Part shown: piece by piece, positions 45,272 to 58,093 of the stretch
How the letters are laid out: the number at the start of each line of letters is the position of its first letter
Numbering within the stretch: position 1 is the stretch's first letter
Assembly: GCA_023213395.1 (NCBI GenBank)
Contig: CM041465.1
Coordinates: 68,517,741-68,581,740 of the forward strand
Reading direction: 5' to 3'
Length of the DNA: 64,000 bases
Origin: Cycas panzhihuaensis
Taxonomy: Eukaryota; Cycadophyta
Made by a program: the position numbers and the translations under genes
The notes under the pieces: generated by a model
Seen by the model: the letters and a program-made list of their open reading frames with translations, nothing else
Databases searched by the model: none
Told to the model about the DNA's origin: nothing

Positions 45272-46569
45272 TGGTATCACAACACAATTTGAGGGACATC
45301 ATCAATAGCAACAAGGGCAAAAATGGAAGGGTATTGGAGCAATTTTATTTTCTAAAAATAGTAATAATTTCTCTCTTTATCTTTCTACAATGGTGGTTTA
45401 GGATAGAAACCTTATGCTATGGGTTTTAAAACATCCATAGAAGAGTTGTCATCCTTGGTTAAGTGTGCTTAGGAATAAGTTGACATGCAAAGTGAAATGA
45501 TCTATTTTCCAATATCAAGGCCTTAGACAACATCTGTACATGAAATTGAACCTCCACATACCTTGGGTATATTAGAGGACCCTTTAGGACTGTTTGAAAA
45601 GTTAGAATAAGAAACTTGTTGGTCATCTATAATCTGTAGGATATTGGTTAATAATTAGAGCCAGTAAGGCATTCTCTACATACACCTTAGAGATGGATAG
45701 CATGGTTATAACTATAGTAACCCTTTGTAGTTGGTGCCCTAAGATAGTTGGACGATTCACTATTATCAATTAAGAAGTATATCAAAGAGCATATAGTCTA
45801 AGCAAACCATAATTCATGTCTAAAATCTTAGCCTCAAATCATATCCAATATTGTTGGTCTAAGCAGAATTATCATCTACATACTATATTCAATAAATATT
45901 TATTTTTTGCATTTCAAACCCTTTCCAGCAACTGATAGACAAAAAAATAAAATCTAAAAAATAAACTTTAATAGTGGTGTTATACATATCATTTTTGGCT
46001 AAGTCAATTTTAACCTAAACTTTTAGGGAAAAATAATATATAGGCATCTTGTATACCCTACAACCAATTTTAAGTGTATATTTTTATCTACATTATCTTG
46101 ATAAGGATATCATATTCATCTTAGTGTACTAAATGAAATTCTTATATAAGTTTTAGGAAAATAGTCCAAAGCCACCATATATAGGTTTCTTTGTAATTAG
46201 GGGGTCAATAGGCTATAGACACCCCTCTCTCTTCCCTACCCTTCTACATCATTCTTTAACTCTTTAATCTCATTCATCTTATCTAATTTTCCTTTCATCT
46301 AAACCCTTTCTTATTCTATAATTCTCCTTCTTTTAGTCTCATTCTTTAAACTTGTTTCTTTTGCTCAATAGCTCCTCCTACCTAAGTAAATTGGATCTCA
46401 ACCCTAGAGACTTAACACACCTCCCTAAATAATAACATCATTAAGATATTTGATAAGCTCTTAAAACTTTTTAATCACATTTTTAATATACCCTCCACCT
46501 CTACTTCCACTAGTAACTCTCCACCACCACCACCCTCTTATAAAATATTCAAACATCAATGGAGATCTA
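45272..46569 (+). pseudogene. Gypsy Gb primer site, leader and start of gag
   Basis: TGGTATCACAACAC at 45272 is a decayed initiator-Met primer site. The leader shares ordered blocks with the leader of Gc: CCTCCACATACCTTGGGTAT, CTATAATCTGTAG, TCTCTACATACACC, TAGAGATGG.CAG and GGCTATAGACACCCC (Gc 52668-53265). A decayed proline-rich gag start is visible near 46400-46560. The element is cut at 46570 by Copia C5; the rest of gag-pol is not in the window. Confidence 0.65.
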
Positions 46570-46865
46570 AGTTGGAAGGATTAATTAATTATACACTGAA
46601 AATTAATTTTAAAATATGACACAAATCTCATTTTAAAATCATCTCTCATTAAATTTTTACAATACACAATACATGCATGAGTACAACTTCTAAAATAAAA
46701 TTCAGATGCTAAAGATCAATATATATATGAAGAAAGAGTTATAACCCCTAATAACTCACTATCTCACCTAAACATTAACAAATTTAATGCTAATAAAATA
46801 TATAAATTAAAGGGATGGTTCATAACCTAAGGTTATGAGTCACAAATAAATATTAATTATTAACA
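46570..46865 (-). repeat. 3' LTR of Copia C5 (about 296 bp)
   Basis: The right end TTATTAACA abuts a polypurine tract (TTAAGGAGGAG on the minus strand, 46866-46876). The left end is placed at AGTTGGAAGG, probably a mutated TGTTGGAAGG. It contains a CCTAAGG-centred palindrome near 46826-46840. Confidence 0.5.
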
Positions 46866-47700
46866 CTCCTCCTTAATATTTATTTTATTTTTCTTAACAC
46901 TTAAACCATTCTTAAAAGTCTAAAATTTATTATTCTTCCATCGACCTATACACCATCTTAATCATACATTTTTTATTCAATTCTTGAATAAAGTGATGAT
47001 ACACCTTAATATGTTTGGTACAAGCGTAGGACGTAGGATTTTTCGTAATCTTTAATGTACTTTGATTATCACAGTATAAGATAGTTCTAATTGCAGTAGT
47101 CCCATGTCCTCTAAAATTTATTATAGCCAAATGGATTCAATAGTGGTTATAACTATAGCCTTATACTTTACTTAAATTAAGAGTAAAACAATATTTGATT
47201 ACTTTTTACTACTCCAAGTGATAGCAGTTGAACCTAAATTATAATAATATCTAGAAGTCAACTTTTTCTATTTGTATATGTGACTCACTTAAAATTTGTA
47301 GATCCTATCAACTTAAAATTATTGTTATATTAGGATTTAATTCTATATTGAATCATCTTTTTTAATTATTTGAGGATCCTCTTTATAACTATCTAATGAC
47401 TTTATTTGAGGACTACTATAAACTAATACCATTCCAACTACAAAAGATATATTAGGTTTGGTAGTAATTAAGTATATTAGACTTCTCACTAGTTACTTAT
47501 ACAATGTTAAAGCTCCACAATTTTTCATTGTTAATCTAGAACTTATCTCCATAGAGGTAGGTATAGGTTTATAATCATCTATTCTAAATTTCTTTTTCTT
47601 AAAATTAAATGTATTTCACTTGCGAGATAAATACATATTCAAGTCTTTGCCATACTTCCACTCTAAGGAAATAGTGTAAAATTTCTACATTCATCATCTA
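46866..47700 (-). pseudogene. Copia C5 RT end and RNase H remnant
   Basis: On the minus strand the RNase H end reads CDNQSTLKITKNPTSYACTK then HIKVYHHFIQE (46930-47090). The connection region near 47460-47540 reads LVRSLIYLITTKPNISFVVG. Cut at 47700 by the LTR of C4. The rest of pol should be beyond the right edge of the window. Confidence 0.75.
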
Positions 47701-48058
47701 TGTTAAAGAGGAAAATCATTTGAGAGAAATAATACACAAATCACATAATAATATTACATAGCATGTAGACAGGTGGAAAACCTTACAAGGGAAGAAAAAC
47801 TACCCCAAAAATAATAAATTCGAGATATCATAATGTATAATACACATGTTTTATCGAGATTTCATCCCTCTCTCTCTTATCTATCTTCTCTAGAAACCTA
47901 TATGAAGTAGCTCTCTTGTTTTAACGGGAGTGATAATATATAGTTGTTGCAATGAGCAATAGTCCATTCAACAAAATTTTAATATAATAATTAAATATAT
48001 AAATAAACTCTCAAGATAAAATTACACATACATTAATGTATAAACATTAATTCTAACA
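47701..48058 (-). repeat. 3' LTR of Copia C4 (358 bp)
   Basis: Plus-strand ends TGTTAAAGAG and TTCTAACA; inverted TGTTA/TAACA termini. The polypurine tract AACATTAAAAGGGGA (minus) adjoins at 48059. The left flank ATCTA is the candidate TSD; the partner lies outside the window. Confidence 0.72.
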
Positions 48059-51000
48059 TCCCCTTTTAATGTTATTTTCAATACAAAGAGAAGGAGAAGA
48101 AGAATGATGAAGACTTCAACACATGAATCCCCCTTTGGTAAAGACCTCATCAACTTTTAATAACTTGTGTAACTTGATAATCTTGACTTTAGGTAGGGGC
48201 TTTGTAAATATTTATAATATGTAAATATATGAGATAATAAGAAATATTAATAATATTATCATTAACAAGATTATGAATAAAGTATTGATGCAATTCAATA
48301 TATTTAGTTGTAGACTAAGTTATAGGGTTAGTTGCAATTGAAATAACACCTTGATTATCTACTTTTATTTGAATGGAAGAAGTAAAAAATAAACTAAGTT
48401 TATTTAATAATAATTTTATCCATAAATACCCTTTACTAACTTCCACTAGTGCATAATACTCAACTTTAGTTGTAAATAACACAAGAGGCTGCATCTTTTT
48501 ACTTATCTATATAATGGGTGAAGAATCAAGAAAGAAAATATGTCAAATTGTTAACTTATGATTATCAAAATCACCCACATAATCAAAATCAGTATAACCT
48601 TAATTTAAGATTAGAATTACAATAATTATAAATTAAGTTATAATGAATCATATCTTGAAGATATTGTAATATATGTTTTATTATTTTTCAATGTGATTCA
48701 TATGATTTTTACATATACCTAGAACATAAAGTAACAACATAGAAAATATCTAAATAGATATAGGTTAAATATATAAAACTTCCAATTAATTGATGATATA
48801 AAGTTGGATCACAATGTGGTGTCTGATAATTATTGATAATTTGACACGTGATTGTTAAGGAGTAGGAGTTGATTTAGAATTCTCCATTTTCAATATTTTA
48901 ATTAAGTCAAGTATATATTTAGGTTGAGATATAGAAATTGAAGAATCAAATTAACAGATTTATAAACCCAAAAAGTAATGAAGAAGACCTAAATCAGTTA
49001 TTTTAAATTTATCTATAAGAATAGATTTCAATTAAAAAATGTTAGAAAGTAAGAATCCAGTAATGATAATGTCATCAACGTATAAAATCATAATAGTAAT
49101 ATTGTTATTTTCTTATTTGAAGTAAAGATAGAATCATTGATACATTTAATATATCTATTTTGAGTAAGATAATTATCTGTCTTGATATACTAAGCATGAG
49201 GGGCTTGTTTAAGTCCACATAAAGATTCTTTTAAGTTTACATATAAGGTTATAATTAGTTACAAAACTAGAGGGTTGGGACATATAAATTTTTTCATTAA
49301 GATCACCATTAAGAAAATTACTTTTTACATCCATCTAATGGATTTGCTAATTAAACTTGGCTACAATAACAATAACAGTCTTAATGGTATTCATTTTTAC
49401 AACTAAGGAAAAAAATTTAGTATAATCAATACCATCTAGTTGTGAGAAACCTTTTGCTACCCATGCATACTTTGTGTTTTTTAATGGCTCATTCAGAATT
49501 ATGTTTTATATAATAAACCCATTTACAGTCTACCATTTTTTTAATAAAAGAAGAGGTACTAAGTTCCAAATAATATTTTTTAAAAGAGCCTCATATTAAA
49601 TTTGTATGGATTGTAGCCATATTTGATTGTTATGGGCTTCTTAAAAAGTTTTTAAGGTCATTACTAGGTATTACTTTAGCCATCAAGGTAAAGTTGGCTT
49701 GTAGTTTTTAAGATCTAATTTTTTTGGTATTTAATGGACTACCAGTATTAACACCAACAACTGAAAGGGTTTCTTAAACCTATTTAAGTTGTTTACTTCT
49801 AGAAGGTTGATTAGAAGAAAATGATAAATCTAATTTATTTATTTATATTAAAGTCTAGTTTTGGACTTGTGTTGTTAGGATTTTAATGACTTTATTTTCA
49901 ACTTGCTTTTCTAAAAAATTAGATAGAATGGTGCTAGTTAAAATATCATCAACAGGAAAATAAATTTGATTAGAATTAGAATTTGATGAATATCCTTCTT
50001 CATTAAATTTAACATCATGCTTAATTAAAATAGTATGCATGATAAGATCTAACAACTGGAAAGCTTTTCTTTCTTGTATCTAACAAAGATAAACCTTAAG
50101 ATTTTCATATCAAGATTGTGATGTTTCTCTTTGCAAACTTGTGCCCAAGCAATGTTGCTAAAGACTCTCAAATGTTTTAATAAGGGTTTACGACCAAATC
50201 TTTTTATTTTGGCATAATATTATTTAAAGCTTTAGTCAGTAATCTATTCAATAGATAATTAAAGTAAGCTATAGTTTCATCCCATAATTTTAGATCTAGA
50301 TTTTTTGCATATAACGTGTATCTAATCATTTTTACTAATGTACAATTTTTACATTCAACAACAATATTTTGTTAGTAAGTTTACATAACTGAATGTTAGA
50401 ATCTAATTCCATTCTTGTTATAAAAAGATATAAATTCATTGCTTAAATACTCTTTATCATTGTTAGATCTAAAAATTTTAATTTTAAAGTCAGGTTAATT
50501 TTTCACTAAGGTTTTAAAGTTAATAAAAATATTAAAAACTTCACTTTTACTCTTTAGCATTTATACCCAACATTTTCTAGAGAAATCATCAATAAAAGTT
50601 ATAAAATATCTATTGCCAGAAAATGAAGGCATTGAAAAAGATTACAGATATCTAAATAAACAAGTTTGAGTGGTGATTTTGCTTGAAACATAGTCTGATG
50701 AGGAAAGATATCCATGTGTTACTTGCTTGAAACACAAGCATTACAAACACCATGGACAATAGATAAAGTAAGAAGACCATGAACCATATCATATTGGTTT
50801 AAGAAATGCAATTTATCATAGCTTGTATGATTAAAAAGTGCATGCCATAACCTACTAAGAAGATCAAACTGAGCTATAAAAGAAGTGAATGGTTTAGATT
50901 TTGAATGAGTTAAGTTTTTCAAACTATAAAGGCCTATTTTATTATCAGTATGTCAAAAGGTAATAGGTTTAAATTTATTGAATAGTTATATAATGATGAA

Positions 51001-51559
51001 CTTATTTTTTCATAATTCTACCATAAAGTTTTTCTGGCAAATCTGATAAATAGATAACAAATTGGGTAATAATTTGGGAACATAAAATACATTATTAATA
51101 GAACCATTTTTTAAGGTTACATTACTTATTCCTTCAACTTTTAGTTAGGAACCACTGCTAAAAGAGATTTCCTCTTTAAAATTAGAACCTAGTTGATAAG
51201 TGGACAGATACTTGTGATGTCCCATCATGTGACAAAAAACACTAGAATCCAGTATCCAAGGAGGTGGTAGTGAGGTAGGTGCTGAAAACGTAAAAGTAGA
51301 AGTAGTTATGTAATCATAGGATTATGATTAAATCCCTTTTGAAGCTTTCTAAACTCTACATGCTAATTTATTTATATAAACATATATAGTGTTTTATTTT
51401 TTATAGCAATAGGCATAATTAATATTTTAACTATAATGTGGTTTTAAAATATTTTTTATTTGATATAAATACATAGGTGTTAAATGTGAGTTTTTATTTT
51501 TAGATGCTCCTAAATGTTTAGAATTTTGACTATAATTATTATTTGAAGTAAAACCTCTA
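48059..51559 (-). pseudogene. pol: Copia C4 pol remnant (protease to RNase H)
   Basis: Minus strand. Protease near 51270 has WILDSS in place of WILDSGAS. Pre-integrase (50719-50922) has LWHALFNHTSYDKLHFLNQY and CNACVSSK. A decayed integrase follows (50100-50640). RT is at 48760-49520 with the intact catalytic YVDDIIITG near 49070-49110. RNase H (48290-48370) has VDNQGVISIATNPIT then STTKYIELHQYFIHNLVN. Stops and frameshifts are dense, yet the RT motif is kept. C3 is inserted at 51560; the gag part resumes at 62153. Confidence 0.82.
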
Positions 51560-51935
51560 TGTTCGAGAATATGAAATCATACATAAATGTTCCCATACGC
51601 AGGATATTTAACCATACACAACAAGCAACAAATGAAAACATAGAGAACAAGTGCACAGTACACAATATATATATATGGGAAACCCTTTTGGGAAAAAATC
51701 CACCACAAAAGGATTCTTTTGATGGATCACTTGATTATTGCACAATGGATTGATATAATAATCTTCGATGATGAATATACATGGCCTCAAGACATTTATA
51801 GTCTCTAAGAGGTATCACCCGATTAGGGTTGTGACCCTCTGAATAAGTCACACATTTTTGACTTCACACATTTTTACTTAATTAAACCACATTAACATTA
51901 ACTAAGTGGCTTAATAATCAATTGCCATGTTAGCA
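51560..51935 (-). repeat. 3' LTR of Copia C3 (376 bp)
   Basis: TGTTCGAGAA to CATGTTAGCA on the plus strand. A polypurine tract (AAGGGGGGA, minus) adjoins at 51936. The left flank CTCTA matches CTTTA after the other LTR in four of five bases. Confidence 0.88.
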
Positions 51936-51979
51936 TCCCCCCTTAATGTGAATATGGAGAACCTGCAATATGCATTAGT

Positions 51980-52327
51980 TGTTAGGGATCCAACCCCCTA
52001 ACTTACCTTCTCTTATATTCTCTTATATCTTCTACTTCTTCTCTCTCTTATATCTTTTATTTCTTCTACTTCTTCCCTTTTCTTAATATCATTGAGCACT
52101 ATATATATTCATGTAATATCCCACATACATAAGGAGGAGGTTGGGTAGTAAGCATAGAGCCATATATATATCCATGTAATCCTTAGAGTATGATATCTTA
52201 AATATCATTGTTATTACATGTAATTGGGAGGTTGCCCCCTCGAAGGGTATTGCAATACAAGTGCTCTTTAGAGTTATTTGCTTATTATATTGGTGTGCAA
52301 TTGTCATTAAGGAGTGGTATCCTAACA
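51980..52327 (+). repeat. Gc 5' LTR (348 bp)
   Basis: TGTTAGGGATCC to ATCCTAACA with inverted TGTTA/TAACA ends. Contains a TC-rich block (52016-52080) and TATA-like TATATATATTC. Confidence 0.92.
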
Positions 52328-52329
52328 AG

Positions 52330-52346
52330 TGGTATTAGAGCGATTG
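52330..52346 (+). promoter_or_regulatory. Gc primer-binding site
   Basis: TGGTATTAGAGCGATTG, two bases after the LTR; one change from the initiator-Met type in its first 12 bases. Confidence 0.8.
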
Positions 52347-52778
52347 ATCCATTCTTTGTAGGAGAGTTAAAGGTACTAAATAATCAATTTTTTTCCATCA
52401 CTTTTTTCTCATTAGTACCTATTCTCATTTGATTTCCATTTAGTTACTTTGCTTTTTGGGGGCAGATAATACTGCAACTGAGCAGTTACCCTAACACTAC
52501 CATCGGACAGTTCTCTTTTGCATTTAGATAGAGACCCTGTGCCAGGGGTCTATAAATATCATGAGGATCTGTTGTTTTGGGCTAAGCGCATTGTGGCTTT
52601 TCCGCCCCTTACGTGAAGGACTAGAGATCACACTCCTGAATCAAGTCTTAGACAGAACTCGGCTACGAAATTACACCTCCACGTACCTGCGGGTATATAG
52701 GAGGGCCCTCTAGATAGGCCTCCCTAGTATAGGTAACCATAGGAAACTTATTGATCGTCTGTAATTTGTAGTGCACCA

Positions 52779-52942
52779 GTAAGCGGTTAGCCCTAGGAAG
52801 TTACTCTCCACATACCCTAGAGACAGGGCAGTACAACTATAGAGTAGAGCGTTTACCTCTGTAAGTGGTTAGCCCCAGGAAGTTACCCTCCACGTACCCT
52901 AAAGACTGGGCAGTACAACTATAGAGTAGAGTGTCTGCCTCT
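52779..52942 (+). repeat. 82-bp tandem repeat in the Gc leader
   Basis: Two copies (52779-52860 and 52861-52942) share GGTTAGCCC, TACCCTA, GGGCAGTACAACTATAGAGT and CTCT. A single-copy, decayed version is in the Gb leader. Confidence 0.85.
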
Positions 52943-53323
52943 ATAAGTTGATACTATTTACGTCTGGAATTAGTATATCGAAGGGCCTACAAACTAGATA
53001 AGCCCATACCTAGTGTACCTGGTTAGTCTATTAGTGGGTTGTGCACACTTAGTCGGTCAGTGAGTCAGTCATCATCAATTTGTTAAATCAAGTGTGTCTA
53101 GCTAGTTTGTCATTAGCTCATGCGCACATAGTCGATCGACCAACGAAGGCCTAAAAAGTAAAAAGTAAAAAAAAGTAAAAAGCAAAAAAAATATTAAAAA
53201 AAAAAAAAAAAAAAACCATATTGCCTCATTGTAAAATATTTGGGATAATAGTCTATAGACACCCCATCAAATCCTTTTCATTCACATTTACCAACTAGAA
53301 TTCAACTTAGGTCTTGTGGACTA

Positions 53324-56300
53324 ATGGCCCCTAAGATGAACTCAATTTGGACTCAAGATCTCAATGATGTTGTTTCACAACTTCGATAAGATATATCACA
53401 AATCCAAAATTACTTCAATGAAATTTTTGAAATAGTAATGCTAGAGCTCACATCCATGAAACCTCTTAAGGAAGAGAAGATTGACCTTGATGATATTACT
53501 CACATAGGTAGGGGTCACTTCGCTAAAGAAGATGAAGGTAATGATGGTAGGCGCTTTCGTCTGAATTTCCTTCCCAAGGTAGAAATCAGGAAGTTCAATG
53601 GCACAGATGTACGTACCTGGATCACCCAAATGGAACAATACTTTTCTCTTCATCAAGTTCCAGCAGATGAGAAGATCCCTCTTACTTCTCTACACATGGA
53701 AATTGAACCCTACCAATGGTACCAATGGGTTATGAAAATAATTGGTGGGCTTAGTTATCAATGGGAGGGTTTTGTCAAGGATCTTATAGCTCAATATAAT
53801 AGTACCTGGGATCATGACCACTTTAACCAGTTAGCTAAAGTTAGACATGATGGGACTATTTCAGCTTATACAAGCAGAATACCAACATCTCTCTGCAAGG
53901 TTTGATGGTCTTTGTCAGGATAAATTACTTGAGTTGTACATTGCTGGATTACGAGATGACATCAGACATGAGTTGTGACTCTTAAAACCTGATAACATCT
54001 CTACAGCTATTAATTTTGTTCGACATATTGAAGCAAAAAATAAGGCATCCCGACGCCTCCAATGAACATTTTTAGAAAAGCGATCACAATTTCAGGTTCC
54101 TGGTGTACGAAGAATGACTTCCCAAGAGATGGATGAGAAATGATTGAAAGGGTTATGTTTTTATTGTAACCAAAAGTGGAATAAAGATCATAAGTGTCCT
54201 GAATGACGTTTATTCATAATAGAGCATGTTCAAGATGAGGAACTAGTAGAAGAAGCCTCATTAAAGCCAGAAAATAATGATTGTGACCCACCTGAGGAGG
54301 AAGAAGAAGATACTGCCACTATATCTGTGCATGCCCTAGCTCGAATTGCATCCCCTCAGACACTCAAACTTATTGAGTATATTAAGAAAAGGAAGGTGGT
54401 AATCCTCATAGATTCTGGTAGCACCCACAATTTCATTAATCGGAAACTTACTAAAGAACTCAATTGTTTTCCATATCCTATCAAAAATTTTGAGGTTATA
54501 GTGGCTAATGGAGGGACACTCACTTGTGGGAAAAAATGTCACAATATCAAGTTGCAAATGGGTGACTATCATCTCTCCACTTCTATGTATGCCATTCATG
54601 TTGGAGGAGTTGATGTTGTATTAGGGATACAATGGCTCAAACCACTCGAGACCATTCAACTAAATATGCAAGAGCTCTTCATCAGATTTACTTATGAAGG
54701 AATTAACTATCAATTGAATGGGATCATTCCTCCGCCGACCCAAATCATCAGCTCACACCATATAGAGAGGCTTATTAAAAAGGGTGGTACAGGAATCATT
54801 GCCAAATATTATGCTCTGGAAGGTCGAGAACTTCTAATAGAAGAGGATATTCTCCAAGATGATGGTATACTAAATTACTTAAAATTGGTACTTCACCGCC
54901 ATAACCAGGTCTTTTAGGATATTCCTCAAGGTCTTCCCCTAGTACGTGACCAAGATCATAACATTGACCTAGTAGCTGGAAGTAATCCTCCTTGTATTCG
55001 ACCATACTGATATCCCTACCAGCAAAAGAATGAAATTAAACGACTAGTTTAAGAACTCCTTAATACTGGTATTATTAGGAAAAGTAAAAGTACTTTTTCT
55101 ACCCCGGTGATTTTAGTAAGAAAAAAGGATGGCTCATTTCGCATGTATGTAGACTACCACGAGATCAATAAGATAACCATTAAGGATAAATTTCCTATAC
55201 CAGCCATCGATGAACTCTTAGATGAACTCCATGGAGCAATGTTCTTCACATCATTGGAGTTACGATCAAGATACCATCAAATCAGGATCAAAGCAGAGGA
55301 TATTCATAAAACTGCATTTCGTACACATGAAGGTCACTATGAATTTTAGTCATGCCACTTGGCTTGACTAATATCCCATCCACCTTTCAAGGACTCATGA
55401 ATAAACTCTTTCGGCCTTAATTAAGGAAGTTCATGTTAGTCTTTTTTTATAACATTTTGATCTTCAGTCGTATGTGGGAAGACCACCTTCAGCATGTTGA
55501 TAAGGCATTACAGGTTCTTGCAGACAACCAGCTTTATACAAAAAAATCAAAATGTCAATTTGAGCAAACAAAAATAGAATATTTGGGCCATATTATCTCT
55601 CAAGAAGGACTTAAGATGAATCTTAAGAAAATAGCAGTTATCATAAATTGGCCTAAACCTAAAAATATCAAGGGCCTTCGTGGATTCTTCGAAATCACAG
55701 GATATTATCGAAAGTTTGTTCAAGGCTATGCAAGGATTGCTTTCCCTTTAATCAACTTGTTAAAAAAGGATTCCTTTCATTGGAATGATAAGGCCTCTGA
55801 AGCATTTGAACACCTAAAGTTGGCTTTAACTACCACACCAGTCCTTGCAACACCAGACTTTACAAAGACCTTCACCATTGAATGTGATGCATCGGGGCAA
55901 GGTATTGGAGCAGTCTTAATGTAAGAAGGAAAACCTTTGGCCTTTGAAAGTCATCAACTTACACCCAAGGAACAAGTCAAATCCACCTATGAGAAGGAGA
56001 TGTTAGCAATTCTTCATGCAGTTAGGAAATGGTGATAATATTTATTGGGAACACATTTCCAAATTAAAAGAGACCATGATAGCTTAAAATATTTCCTATC
56101 TCAAAGGACAACATCTGAAGAACAACAAAAATGGGTCACCAAAATGCAAGCTTTTGACATTGAAATCATATATAAAAAAGGTAAGGACAATATAGTTGCT
56201 GATGCTTTATCTTATAAGGAAGAACACTATATTCTATCATGACAGTCAATCCCTCTTGGATAGCAGTCGCCAAGAAAGAATGGGATGAGGACTCCTTTAT

Positions 56301-57680
56301 AAACCAAATCATTCAAGACCTTCAAGCTGGAATAGGGCATTCAACCCATTATACATGGTCTTCAAATATTCTCTCGCATAAGAATCGAATATATATATGC
56401 CCTCACTCTAACCTTAAGGAGCAAATTTTACATGATGCACATGCCTCTCCAACAGTAGGTCACTCGGGGTTCCTACGAACATACCACCGCTTAAAATAGT
56501 CTTTCTTTTGGAAGGGACAAAAAGGAGATGCAAAGAGATATGTTTCCTCATACGAAATTTGTCAATGACATAAGACAGAAACAGTCAAGTCTCTAGGATT
56601 GTTGCAACCCCTTCCCATACCAAATCAACAATGGGAAGACATTTCTATAGACTTCATCGTGGGTCTACCCAAGTCAGAAGGAAAAGATGTTATATTGGTG
56701 GTTGTTGATAGTCTAACTAAATATGCTCATTTTTGTGGCATTCAAGCCACATATAAGGTAAAGAAAATTGCTAAGGTCTTTTTAAAGGATATACACAGGT
56801 TGCATGGCATGCCCAAATACATAGTCAGTGATCGAGATCCCAAGTTTACCAAAGAACTTCGATGTAACTCTTCCATCTACTTGGTACTAAACTGACAATG
56901 AGCTCATCCTACCATCCACAAACAGATGGAAAAACTAAGGTGGTTAATAAGTACCTTGAAGGATACCTTTGGTGTTATGCTTCAGATAAGCAGGGGCAGT
57001 GGCATCATTGGCTTCCTTTAGTAGAATGGTAGTATAATACAACCTATCATGCATCAACAGGAATAACTCTGTTCCAAGTGTTATATGGCTATGAACCACC
57101 CACACTTAAAAACTATGCCATAATTAGTTCTAAGGTTTAAGCAATCAAAGACCACATCCAACAAACAACACAGATTCTTAAGCTACTTGAAGAAAATTTG
57201 AACCTTGCACAAAATTGGATAAAACAACAGGCAGATAAAGGGCGAAGTGAACGAGCGTTTCAACCAGGTGATTGGGTATACTTATGGTTGCAACCGTATA
57301 AGTAGGCATCTCTCAAATGGAATGGGCAACATAAATTACAACCTCAATTTTATGGGCCTTACAAAATTCTCAGGAAGATTGGTGAAGTTGCATATGCCTT
57401 GGACTTACCACCACTATCAAGGATCCATAATGTCTTTCATGTTTCATGTCTCAAGAAGGTAATTGGGCAACAAGTACAAGTTCAAATAGAATTACCTATC
57501 TTAAATGAGGAGGGGCAACTTCAACTCATTCTAGAATGTATCATCGACTGAAGAATTCAACATCTACGATCTAGACAAATCATTGAGTATCTCAGCAAAT
57601 AGAAACAACTTCTGCGAGAAGATGCAACCTGGGAGAATGAACAATTTATCCTAGAGCACCCTGAGATCACCAAGCTTTGA
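53324..57680 (+). pseudogene. gag-pol: Gc gag-pol with chromodomain, inactivated
   Basis: Gag starts at ATG 53324 (MAPKMNSIWT). Its domain (53580-54000) has FNGTDVRTWITQMEQYFSLH, then a zinc knuckle CFYCNQKWNKDHKC near 54160. Protease (54395-54450) has LIDSGSTHNFI, intact. RT (55080-55480) has [20 protein letters not shown]; the catalytic FxDD motif has become FFYNILIFS. RNase H follows, with DASGQGIGAVLM and ADALSYKEE. Integrase (56400-57100) has the H2C2 zinc region near 56440-56570, then IDFIVGLPKSEG and SDRDPKF. A chromodomain-like end (57525-57680) has REDATWENE, with a stop where the aromatic-cage Trp of WKG would be. Several other stops and frameshifts split the frame. Confidence 0.92.
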
Positions 57681-57708
57681 GGGCAAAGCTTTTTTAAGGG
57701 GAGAACTT

Positions 57709-58088
57709 TGTTAGGGATCCAACCCCTAACTTACCTTCTCTTATATTCTCTTATATCTTCTACTTCTTCTCTCTCTTATATCTTTTATTTCTTCTACTTC
57801 TTCCCTTTTCTTAATATCCCACATGCATAAGTAGAAGGTTGTGTAGTTGTCATTGAGCACTATATATATTCATGTAATATCCCACATGCATAAGGAGGAG
57901 GTTGAGTAGTAAGCACAGAGCCATATATACATTCATGTAACCCATAGAGTATGGTATCTTAAATATCATTGTTATTACATGTAATTGGGAGGTTGTCCCC
58001 TCGAAGGGTATTGTAATACAAGTGCTCTTTGGAGTCATTTGCTTATTATATTGGTGTGTAATTATCATTAAGGAGTGGTATCCTAACA
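57709..58088 (+). repeat. Gc 3' LTR (380 bp)
   Basis: Same ends as the 5' LTR. It has an extra segment around CCCACATGCATAAGTAGAAG, a local duplication of the CCCACATGCATAAGGAGGAG block further on. Confidence 0.92.
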
Positions 58089-58093
58089 GTAGT

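Larger units (their letters stand above)
51980..58088 (+). mobile_element. Chromodomain-type Ty3/Gypsy element Gc, 6109 bp
   Basis: LTRs at 51980-52327 and 57709-58088 are near-identical except for a segment of about 32 bp present only in the 3' copy. TSD-like TTAGT (51975-51979) and GTAGT (58089-58093) differ at one base. Primer site TGGTATTAGAGCGATTG at 52330; purine tract AAGGGGAGAA before the 3' LTR. Domain order gag, protease, RT, RNase H, integrase, chromodomain marks a plant chromovirus. It lies in the 3' end of Copia C3, between RNase H and the polypurine tract, in opposite orientation. It is the innermost element of the nest. Confidence 0.93.
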
